Positions 10,601 through 22,600 of a stretch of 64,000 nucleotides of DNA are shown here, piece by piece. The first letter of the stretch is position 1. Each line of letters starts with the position of its first letter. The notes below the pieces were generated by a model. It had not been told where the DNA came from, did no database searches, and worked only from the letters and a program-made list of their open reading frames with translations. Origin of the DNA: Hahella sp018986435 (GTDB taxonomy: Bacteria > Pseudomonadota > Gammaproteobacteria > Pseudomonadales > Oleiphilaceae); assembly GCF_050749805.1 (NCBI RefSeq), contig NZ_CP192738.1, positions 2,790,001 through 2,854,000 of the forward strand, read 5' to 3'. Position numbers and translations under genes: made by a program.

Positions 10601-13600
10601 CGATTGGCGATGCCTGGATGAGCGGCGACGCGACGCAGAACAGTGAGCGCAGCAGTGAACGATTGGTTTACGACGCCAAAGGTCAGGCGCGCTTCACCAT
10701 TGACGCTCTGGGTCAGGTGACGGAGAGCCGCTACGATGCTTTGGGTCGTATAACCGAAAAACTCAGTTACAGCTCCGCCTACACCGGCGGCGCCTTTACC
10801 GAAAGCGCCCTGCAGAGCTTCATCAGCAGCAAAACGCCCGCTGCCCATTCCCGACTGGTCTACGACGCCAAAGGCCAAGTACGTTTCACCCTTGACGCCC
10901 TGGGGCAAGTGACGGAGACCCGTTACGACAGTCTGGGCCAAGTAACCGAGAAACTCAGCTACAGCCATGCCTACACGGGCGGCGTTTTCACCGAAAGCAC
11001 GCTGCAGACGTTCGCGAACGGCGAAGCCCCGGCTTCTCACTCTCGTTTGGTCTATGACGCGAGAGGCCAGGTGCGCTTTGAGGTCGACGCGCTGGGTTAC
11101 GTCACGGAATTCGAGTATGACGCGCAAGGACGGGTGGTTAACAAGAGCCGCTACGCGAATCCGGTTAACGTCGCTTCTGCGGATCTGGCGTCGCGCCTGC
11201 CTCAGTTATTGAACTGGGGAACGGATGCGGAAGTGTCCCAGCAAGGAGGACGCCTGACGCGCACCGGACCAGCGAGTCTGACCGCCGGCCGCGCGATCGC
11301 GGGAAGCGGCCTGACGGGCGGCGAAGGCGTCCTGGAATTCACCGTAGACCAGCTGGTCAATGGCCAATCCCTGGGCGTGGTGGGCTTCAACCTGACCCCG
11401 GAAGAACGGTTGTCGGGGAACGACTACTTTAAGGAAATCGACCTGGGCGTATTTATCCGCGACCGTGACGGCGCGGCGGCGGAGAAACACAGCGTTCTGA
11501 TTCAATACAAGGGGACGCAGATTGCGCCGGCGACGATGCAGTTCGTGGAGGCGGGAGACCGTTTCCGGATTGAACTGAAGGACGGCGACGCCCGCATCCT
11601 GCTGCAACGCAAGGGACAGGATAACTACGTCCTGATTCACACCCTGAAGGATGCGGTGGACGCCACGCAGACCTATGTGGCGCAGGCGAACCTGTACGCA
11701 CAGGGCTCGGCGATTGGCGATGCCTGGATGAGCGGCGACGCGACGCAGAACAGCGAGCGCAGCCGCGAACGCGTGGTATACGACGCTAAAGGCCAGGCGC
11801 GCTTTACGGTTGACGCTCTGGGCTATGTTACCGAGAGCCGTTACGACGCCCTGGGACAGGTGGCGGAAAAACTCAGCTATGACCGCGCCTACGCTGGCCC
11901 GGATTATAGCGAAGCGGCGCTGACCCAGTTCGCCAGCGCACAAAGTCAGCCGCGCAGCGGGCGCCTGGTGTATGACGCCAAAGGCCAGGCGCGGTTTGAG
12001 ATCGACGCGCTGGGCCATGTGACAGAGCGGGAATACGACGCGGCCGGGCGAGTGACGGCGACGCACAAATACCTCAACCCCTTATCGCTGGCGGGCCTTG
12101 TTTACGACGAAGCCGGAATAGAGAGTAAGCTGCCCATCGCCGGTGGTAGACACACGCAGCGCACGGCGTACGACGCGCGCGGTCTGGCGCGCTTCAGCCT
12201 GAACGCCCTGGGGCAGGTGACGGAGACCCGCTACGACGCGGCGGGCCGGGCGACGCAGACGCTGCGCTACGAAACCGCCTACAGCGGCGCCGATTACAGC
12301 GAAGCGGCGCTGGCGCAGTTTGTCGCGGGCGAGACCCGGGCGCAACATGCTTACATGGTGTACGACAGCCTGGGCCAGGCGCGCTTCAAGCTGGATCACC
12401 AGGGTCATATCACCGAACTGGAATACGATCACAATGGCCAGGTGACGCGCACCCTGAGTTACGTCGCGGCCTATGACCTGAGCCAGCCGCTGACGGCGGC
12501 GGCGCTGGAAACTTATGTGCAAGGCCACGCCTCTGCCGGCGACCGGGTGGAGCAGGTCTTCTACGACGCCCGCGGCCTGGAAATCTACCGGATAGACGCG
12601 GGCGGACGCCTGATCGAACAGGAGTACGACCATGCTGGCCGTCTGACCCACCGCGTGCGCTACGCCGCCAGCCTGAATCTCGGAACCGCGGCGACCCTGA
12701 CGCACGTGACGCAGGCGGCGGACGCCCATCGCAGCGCGGCGGCGAACCAGCACAGCCGTCGGGTTTACGACGCCCTGGGACGCCTGCGCTACAGCCTGGA
12801 CGGCGAGAACTACGTCTCGGAAACCCTGTACAACGGACAGGGGCAGGTGACGGAAGAACGCCGTTACGCCGCCCCCTGGACCCAGGCGGCGACCCTGAGC
12901 GCCCTGACGGGCCTGCATCCGGACGCGGAAACCCGCATCACCCGCTACGCCTATGACGACGCCGGTCGCAAGATCAGCCAGTCGCAGCGGCTGATGACGG
13001 GCGGCGCGGAAACCTGGATTACTGAAAGCTACGCCTACGACGCCCACGGCAACCGCACGGCGGTGACCGACGCGCGGGGCAACGTCACCAGCTTCGCCTA
13101 CGACGCGGACAACCGCCTGATCGCCAAACTGACGCCGAAGGATTCCGTCGACGACGCGGATATCAGCGCCAGCGCGCGCAAAGGCGCCGTGACGCGTTAC
13201 CAGTACGACGGCTTCGACAACCTGATTCAGGAAAGCCAGTACATCACGGAAGTGTCGATCCATGAACGCACGGCGGCGGATTACGCCACGGCGAACGTCC
13301 CGGCGAATAACGACCCGGTGAGCGGAGATCGGCACACCCGTTACGAATACGACGCCCTCAATCGTCAGGAGCGCATCCGCACGCCGGAACTCAATGGCGT
13401 CTCCACGTTGACGCGCAAGGAATACGACCGCTACGGCAACGTCATCGCCCTGATCGAAGCGGAGGGCTCCGCTCTGGAGCGCACCACGCGCTATGAGTTC
13501 GACGACCTGAACCGGGTGGTGAAAGAAACCAAAGCGTTTGGCGCGGCGAACGCCAGCAGCACCGGCTACGTCTATGACGCCTTCGATCAGGTGGAGCGGG

Positions 13601-16600
13601 TGATTGATCCACGCGCTTACGCGTTGGTGGAGAGCAACGACGCCTGGGCGCAGGAAATGCGCGCGCTGATTCGCAGTGTCGCCAGTGGTGGGAGCGTTAA
13701 TCGTGCGGAAGCGATGGCGCTGCAAATTCCTGCGCACTTGAAGGCGCAGCTGTACAGTCTGCCGGACAAGGCGGAGAACCTGAACAGCTTCCATAAGCAG
13801 GCGCTGTATGAGCTGTACTCCCGCCAACAGCGTTTCGACACGCTGGGCCGCAAAATCTCCGAGACGGACGCCAACGGTCAGGTCAAGTCCACCACCTACG
13901 ACGCCTTTGGCAATATCGCCAAAGTGATCGATGGCGTCGACAAAACCGGCTACTTCTACTACGACAGCCTCAATCGCCTGCGTTACAGTGTCGATCCCGC
14001 TGGCTACGTCATCGAAAACCAGTACACCAGCACCGGCAAAGTAAAAAGCAAGATCGAGCATTATGCGCCGATCAGCCTTTCCGGACTGAACGAAAGCACG
14101 GCGCTCAGCGTCATCGCCGGCCGCATCAGCAGCGTCAATACGGGCGCGGTGAATCCCAACGCGAATATTTACCAGGTCGGCGGACGCACCGACTACGTCT
14201 TCGACACGCTGGATCGGGTCAGCGATATCGTTTATCGCCATACTCAGCTGGATGGGGCGGTGAAGAACTATGTGGAGCGTTTTGAGTACGACAAAGCGGG
14301 CAACCGCATCCGCATGGTGGACAGGCTGCAGAACTACCAGCAAGGACAAGGCATTGTCGAAACCCAGGCGTATCGCTATGCCTACGACGCCGCCAACCGC
14401 TTGATCAAGGAAGTGACGCCGGCGGTCAGGGTATACCGGGCCAACGACAACCGCTCAGTGACGCTGCTGGCCAACGCAGGCGTGGAGACGCGCTATCAGT
14501 ACGACGCCCTGGGCAACAAAGTGAAGGTGACGCAGGCGGCGAATATCGCAGAACAGAGCCGCACTACGGAATACCGCTATGACAAGCTGAACCGGGAGGT
14601 TCTGCGCATTGATCAGGCGATGGACGGCATCTACGACGCCGGGGCCAACGCCACTTACAACAACGTCAGTCTGCATACCCGCACCGAATACGATCAGATA
14701 GGCCAGGTCGTTGTAACGACCCGGCAAGCGCATCAGAACGGAACCACGCCGGTCGGCGCGGCGCGCGTGGAGCGCTATGGTTACAATGCGCAGGGGCAGC
14801 AGGTCTGGACGGTGAACGCTGATCTCAGTTTAGCTGTATCTGAGTATGATCCTGTGGGTAACCATGTTCAGGTGCGGCAGTATGGAGAACGGCTAACGAC
14901 AGGATACGACCTCGCCAGCATCAACGCTCTGGTCAATAAAGACGGCGATGATTTCCGCGAGATGAACATGTATTACGACCGGGAAAACCGTGTCATCGCC
15001 ACCCGCACCCGGGACGAGCAGTTGTTTGACCTCAATGCGGTCATTCATGGCGGCGGGGAGGACACGGAACGCACGGGCTATTACGTCGGCGCGCAAACGA
15101 CGCAGTCCTATTACGACGGCAACGGGCAGGTGGTGAAGTCCGTGGACGCCAACTACCAGCCGACCTACTACTTTTATGACGATCGCGGCAATCGCATCCT
15201 GCAGGTGGACCCGCTGGGGGTCGCCATTGCGTGGGAATACGACTATCGCGGCTCGATGACGAAAGAAACCCAGTTCGCCGTGCCGCTCAAAGGAACGACC
15301 TTGCAAGCGCTGGCGGTGGATCAATCCAGCCGCAGCGCCCAAACGCTGATCGCAGAAGCGAAAACGGACCCGGCGCCCAGCAGCGACCCGGATAAGCCAG
15401 CGCCGCGCAACGCGGACAACCGGGTGACGGAGTTCCGCTACGACAACCTGGGCCGCAAGGTGCAGGAGATCAAGAAGAGCGTCGCCTACAGCGCCATCGA
15501 CAAGAGCAGTGGCGCGCTCAGCCATACCAGCGGCGACCTGGTCACCGCTTACACATACGACGGCATGGGCAACGTAGTGAAAGTGGTTCGCCCGGGCGTC
15601 AATCATGTCACTGAGTTCACTTACGACAATCTGGGGCGGCAAGAGACGCAGACCGGAGAAACCTTCACCGACTTCGAAGGCGATACGGTGCGTCGACGTC
15701 AGAGCCAATCCTATAACGCGTTTGGCGAGCAGGTGAGCATCAGCGCCACGGCGGTTCGCGCCGATGGCGGCGCGTTCAGCAGCAGCCGTGAAGGCGTCAG
15801 CGCAGACCGTAAGACGAAGCAAACGCGCACTGAGATTCATGTGCTCGATCGACTGGGCCGCACAATCACGTCTCTGGATGCGGATAACCGTCGTATCCAA
15901 TACAACTACGACAGCTATGGCAATGTGACCCGTCAGCAGACGCTGGTCGGCGGCTACAGCAGCGGTTCGACGCATAATCGCACCCTGGACGTCTTCTTTA
16001 TCTATGACGCTCAGGATCAGGAAATCAAACGCTGGGAAGTGGACCCGACCTATCTAAGCGAAACCGTCAGCAGTGCAGTGCGCTATAACGCCTATGGCGA
16101 GATTGAAGCGAAAGGCAAAGCGGGACAGTGGCAGGAGCAGTTCGTCTACGACCATATTGGACGCGTGCTTAAAACCAATAAGGACAACGGCGCCTGGAAG
16201 TTGTACCTGTATGACGCCAACGGCAAGGCGACGATGGAGATGCTGACCATCGACAGTTTTGAGCTGGATGGGAAAACCGTCACCCTGAAAGACATCAAGA
16301 GCGCCGCGGACGCCGCCAAACTCTCGCCGAAAGACGTACAGATCCGCGTCAGCGTGTATGACGCCAAAGGACAGTTGACGGACGTGGTGGAGCCCCCCAT
16401 GACCTTTGAAGGGTTAAGCGGGGAGATCCGCTGGAAGGGCGCGGAAGGCGTACAAGGGCAACCTGGCTACGATAGCGGTACAGCGCCGACGTTAGGGCCA
16501 TGGGTTGGGGCGGGAGAGCCTTCGCTGGCGCAGTCTGGGCCGCCAACGATTCTTTCCAGCACGCCAGGATCGACGGAGTCGGTTTGGATCAACGTCAATG

Positions 16601-19600
16601 ACCCGGCGACGAATACCATTGAGAAAATTCGAGAGAAATATGGCGTAGGTAGCAATACTGTTACTCAGGATGTGCCTGGATTTGATCCTAATGCAGACTC
16701 CGTTTCCACTCAGGAAACCCAGCTTGCCAAGATCGATGTAAACCTGAGAGCAGATAGCGCTTTACTGAACGTTAACCTGATGGATGCGGAGGTAAAAAGC
16801 TGGAAGCTGACTTACCACTCACTGGATGAACATATTGCTGATAGCGGTGAGCGTAGCGGTTCTACAAGCGTCGGACTTGAATTGCAAGGCTTGAAGGCGA
16901 CTCGCTATGGATATCGACTTGAGCTGTTCGGCGAGAACGGCGCCGTGCTGGGCGAGTTGGTCGGCGATCAACTGGCGACGGAACAGGAGAAAACGCCTAC
17001 TGCTTGGATTCTCCCAGTGGAAGATCAAGCTGTTGCTGTAACAATGACCGCCCAAAAGGTGGTGAAGAGCATTGTTGATAAATATATAGATTTGAATAAG
17101 TACGCGAATACAAAAACTACAGTTCAAACTGACTATGTATTAAGGGCGGAGACAAAAGTTAGTGAGCATTGGATTGGTTATGATAATAATGGCGCTACAT
17201 CGACAGAAGAGTGGGTTACCTCCAGCCGCTCTTTTGAAACTCATTTATATAAAGAGAGTGTAAGTGTTGAGCAGTTGCGTTTAAATAGTACTTCCTCAAG
17301 CTCTATATTCGCAGAGGGTCTTTTGAATGCTGGTGGGTTGCCTTTGAATAAAGGGCGCGTAGTTTATAATTCTAAAATGAAATTTTCCTTGCTTGATGTA
17401 TTTATCCTCGACCGTGGTTTACCTTATACCGCATTTCACTTTGTAGGTACTATTCCAAATATAAGTTCTGCAAGTGAAGGGCGGCTATACTTAAAATTTT
17501 TAAAAGCCCCTGAGTCTCCGGAGATAATAGAGGTCAGACCTGGCGAGTATATTGATAAATCTTTCGGTTTTTATGGTGTAGGTACCAGGATAGAGCTATT
17601 TTGGAATGATAGATGTCTATTTTCTGAAAAAATTAGTGAAGGTGAGCGTGTGGTATCACTTCCTAAGCTTGTTTCATTCTCAGATTTAGGAGACTCTGAC
17701 TCACTACTTATTAAATATAATTCAGGAGGCTTTAAAGAGGTACGTTTGCCTGTAGTTTCTGGGAAAAGTACCTGGGAGCTTCCAGGGGACATGTTTGGAA
17801 TATACTCATTCGAAGCAATTGCTTCCAAAAGTGGTGTTACAAGAAGCCATTTTTCAGGTGCGCTGGATACGGCAGTTTCAAGTAATATTCCTACCCAGAA
17901 CCTATTTTATAAAACAGAGTCGGCCCAGAAACTGTTAGAGGTTTGGAAAGGGTACTCCGAGTCAGTTTATAATTCGCAAATTTTAGAGCCTTGGTCAGGC
18001 AACACACTACAAAACAGCTATCTACGCAGCCTTGCATACCACTATGTCAAATCTGCGGGAGCAACCACGCAAGACGAAGGTTTCAACGCCACTTATGGCT
18101 CCGTCGAAGGCAATATTATTCGTCGTCAGAATCGCTATAACGCGTTTGGCGACGTGGTTGCGGAAGTGGATGGTCGGCGTACGAAGGAGAAGTACGACAG
18201 CAAGGGCGATCTGGTGTATGACGAGCATGGTCAACCCGTCCAGGTCGCCGTTTCAGGCAACGTCACCCGTTATGAATATGACCAGTTAGGGAAGCTGGTC
18301 CGAGAGGTGAAGCCAGAGACCGATATCAATCCTGAGAAGTCCGATGCGGTGCGCGCCAGACCCATCACCTCGTATTACTACAATGAACTGGGCGAGCAGG
18401 TCGCCGTCAGGGATGCGCGCAGCCACTATACCGGCGATGTTTATTACAAGAAGCAGGTGGTGGAAAACGGGCAGGTCGTTAAGTCCTTTGATCGCACGGG
18501 AGAGACGAAATCCTTTGCGTACGACATCTACGGCGCTAAACGTACGGAAGTCACGGAGCTGGGACAGCGTATCCAGTATGGTTACGATGCCGTAGGCAAT
18601 CTCACTTCCCAAAAACGCTTCAACGCTGCGGGTCAGTTTTATGCGCAGGATAGCTATGGCTATGATTCCCTGGGTAACCGCATTACTCATACTGATGCGG
18701 CAGGGGATACAGAAACCTATCTCTATGACGGCGCGGGTCGAGTCCGCGAGCATGTCAGCTTTGCTGGTCGCAAGACTCGGTACGCATATCGTTATATTGA
18801 GTCCATTGGCGGAGGTTTGGGGGGCTACGAGAAAATCACGCAAACCGGCATGTACGGCGGCAGTGGCGAGTTAAATCGCATCACAGATCAGTCTGATTAT
18901 TTCGGTCGCGCCCGACTGCATAACGATTTGGGCGGTCATGTTTTCTCTTACGACTACAACCAAGCGGGCTGGCTGATGCGGCAAACGGGGAACACTGCCT
19001 TAAGCGAGTCCCAATCTAGACATAGCGCTGCCCGCAATAACCAGGATATTGAGTATCGTTACTATGCTAACGGTTATCTCAAAGAGGTCATCGACCGCGG
19101 CGCGGGAACCAAGGCGAGTTATCAGTACGATAAAAACGGCAATCGCACCCTGGAGGCTTATTATGATCTGGCCCACGATGCGGACAGCGCCTCAACAGAC
19201 GGTTACTCAGACTATCTGCCTTATCAGGTGGCTCGTATTTATTATGACGAGCTGAACCGGGTCAAACAGGTCGTGGACCCCAGCTTTGATATCAAATACG
19301 GCTACGACGCCAACGGCAACCGTCGTTTTACCGATACCAAGTACCTGGAATATACCGATGCAAGCGGCGCCAGACCGGCGAAAGATCCGCAAACGTTTTT
19401 CTATCTGTATGACAAGGAAGACCGTTTCAAAATCACCATGGGTCGCCGTACGGGAAGCAATGGCGGCTATGTGATTGATCAAGGCAACACCGGCTACGCC
19501 ATCCAATATTATGCTGATGGCAATCGTAAGAGTGCGGAAAGCAATCTGCTGGATAACAATGGCGTGGCTGCGTATAGCTACGAGCGCTATGATTACGGCG

Positions 19601-22600
19601 ACTTGGGTACCGTAGACAGGGTTTTCCTGAAAACCGCTCCTGGCGGAGTGGAATCCTTGCGCGCCAAACGTGTGCATAACAACGTCGGCCATATGCAGAC
19701 CTATACGGAATATGACGCTTCCTTTAACGTGACCTCGCACCACGGCTACACCTATGACAAAGATGGCGTTGTGGATAAAGACACGACCTATAAAGACGCC
19801 ACGGACCTGACGAAAAAGAAATCGGAGCTGGACTATAACTATCTGATGGACGGCAAGACCATTAAGAATGTGATCCAGACGAACTATGAGTCAGATGGTA
19901 CGTCGATGGAGACTCAGATAACGACGTCGTATATCTATGATGATTACGATAAGTGGGACAGTTTTAAAGCGACGGAAGTGAGAATTGGCGGCACGGGAAG
20001 TAAAGATTACTTAAAAGTTGGCTGGAAAGAAGGGCGTTCAGTTTATACCTATGACGCTAATGGATATAACACTTACTTGTTGGATGGCCACACCGGTCGC
20101 TCCATTGACTATGTCACCAACTATCAGGGACGAGTTCTTAGACGGCAAGAGTTGAATCGTGATGAGCGTGTATCTGAGAACAAGTCTCCATATGTACGCA
20201 GGTTCTACTTCGCCAACAACAAAGTCATTGGCGATGTAGGTAATGATCCGGTTCCCTCCCGGTTTGACTATGCACAGGCGTTGGCGCAGCAGGACGCCAA
20301 TAAGCACAACGATATACGTGAAAGGGTTACGCCCACGACTTCTGCTGACTTTGATCAAAACTATCAGCCGATCAACCCGAACTACCCTGGCAGGTCTCCG
20401 AGTTATTATGTTGTCAGTGAAGGTGATACTCTGCAAAGCGTCGCGCTATCGGTATGGGGAGATAGTTCTCTTTGGTATGTCCTGGCGGACGCAAATGGAC
20501 TAAGCGGCGCTGAGAAGTTGGTCGCCGGCTTCAACCTGAAAGTGCCGAATGTCGTCACCAACATCCATAACAACTCGGAGACATTCAGACCTTATGATCC
20601 GGGACTGGCGTTGGGTGATACCAGCCCGACATTGCCTGACCCTCCCCCCCCCCCACGACCCAAGCGAGGGTGTAGCAGCGATTTCCTAATAATTGTTGCC
20701 GTAGCGGTAGCAATAGTCTCTGCTGGTGTGGGGGCTGCTGTCTATGGAGCAGTTAGCAGTGCTGTTGCGGGTGCAGTTGGAGGCACTATCGGGACGGTTG
20801 CCGGTGTCGGCGCAGGGGTGTTGGCGGCAGGCATCACCAGTTCCGCCATTACGCAGACGGGGGCCATCATCACCGGCCAGCAAAATGGTTTCCATTTTTC
20901 ATGGAAAGATGTGGCGATTGAGGGCGTTGTGGCTGCTGTCGGCCATGACATTATTGGTGAGGCCGCTAAGGCTGGCGAGTTAATGAAGGCGGCGGGTCAA
21001 GCAGGGGTCCGGTCGGTCACGCGCCAAGCCATTTCCATGGCGGTGGGCAGGCAAGAGCACTTTGATTGGCGCACGCTATCCGCAAGCGTACTGACTGCTG
21101 GCGTAGGCAACATATTGGGTAGTACGGATATTGGTAAGCTGGCCGGTAAGCTGAACTATTCCGTTGGCGACATGAACTTTGACCTGGGTGGCGCGCTTAT
21201 CAATGGCGCGGCCAGCAGCGTCGCCAACAAAGCGGCATACGGCCATGGCAAGTTCAACTATATGCAAGTCGCTGGAGAAGTCTTCGGCGCCCCGCTTGGC
21301 GGGGCGATCGCAAGGCCGTTAGGAGATAAGGTCGCCCAGTGGACGGAGCAAGCCAAGGAAGCGGTATTTAAAAAGTTTTCAATAAAGGAGCATATTACAG
21401 ACCCATATTCTGACCCATTGCTATCTGCGTCTTTAGATAGTGGCGGACTTATGGATGGCGAGTCCTACGATATGATTAGCCGTAGTGATTATGACTCCAT
21501 CATCGCTGAAAATGGCGGTTCGTTGCCTGCAAATTGGATCAAGTATCAACCCGACGCAGAAGCAGAGCTTGGTGAATGGAGAGAATATTACGATACAGCC
21601 ACGGAAGAAGACTTTTATCAAGCAGCTTTAGACGCTAAATATGAGCCAGAACATTTGGCGCTACAAGTAAACCTGTTCTCTGAAACCCAGCTTACTCAGG
21701 AGATAAGAGACGGCTACATAAGATGGGTTAAGGAAGCATATCCCATGGATCTGCGTGGGCCAGGACGACTGGGAGATAAGTTTGGCCGAGACCTTATGAT
21801 AGGTTTAGTCGGACAAATCTCAGAAGACGGTGGAGTGCTGGGTAATGAAGGTGAGGCCTACTTTAAGGATTACGAAAGCCTAAGACTCCTTGGCGGCTCT
21901 GAACGGGCCAGTAGTGTGCTGGAGATGTTTGGAGAAGGACTCCTAGGTGCGCTGGGTTTACCTAAAGCCTTTGGAGGGGCGAAGGGAGCTGTAGCTGAAG
22001 CGACGCTTTCTGTCGAAACAAAGTTGTTTGCTACTGAAAGATCGCTTGGGCGTAAAGTTGAGTTAAAACAGACAGTACCGGAAAGTAGGCGGACAGTAAG
22101 TATTTTTGGGTTTCGTGGAGCTGGTGCAGTAGATGATCTGAAGGGAGCGGAAGCTACAGGTCTCCACCCCTATAAGGTAACGGGGCATGTTGGATATTCA
22201 TTTGATGGAGGGGAGACGATTTACGGATACGGTCCATCTATTACTGACAAGTCTGCATATGAAGCCGTCTATTCTCTCTCTAGGCGTGGAGGTCACAATA
22301 CCTACCCTGGTGTTGTGACTGAGGATCGGTATGTATTTCGAGAGGTGGTTGAGTCTCCATTGAAAGATCGTAAAGGAGAGCTTCAAACAGTGTTTAAATA
22401 TGATATATCTGTGTCAAGGAGCCAGTATAATAGCTTGGTTGAAGCGCATGAGGCGTTTGGGGTCAAGAAAGTGTCAGACAACTTGCTTTATGGATTTCCT
22501 GGCGCAGAAGGTTGGATGGATACTACATTTAACTGTGCAACATTTCCTAGTAAGCTAGGAGTTCCTAATGTTGAATTGACCGGGGGATTAATGAAGGATA

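Noticed and set aside
7631..11880. Regular repeats considered as a CRISPR-like array
   Set aside because: The period is 1,110 bp, the units are coding throughout and there are no short repeats with unique spacers.
4828..15975. Long minus-strand open frames opposite the rhs gene (4828-7071, 12082-14349, 14893-15975 and others)
   Set aside because: They are antisense shadows of GC-rich YD repeats; their translations are Arg/Val/Gly-rich with no domain, and the plus-strand gene is continuous.
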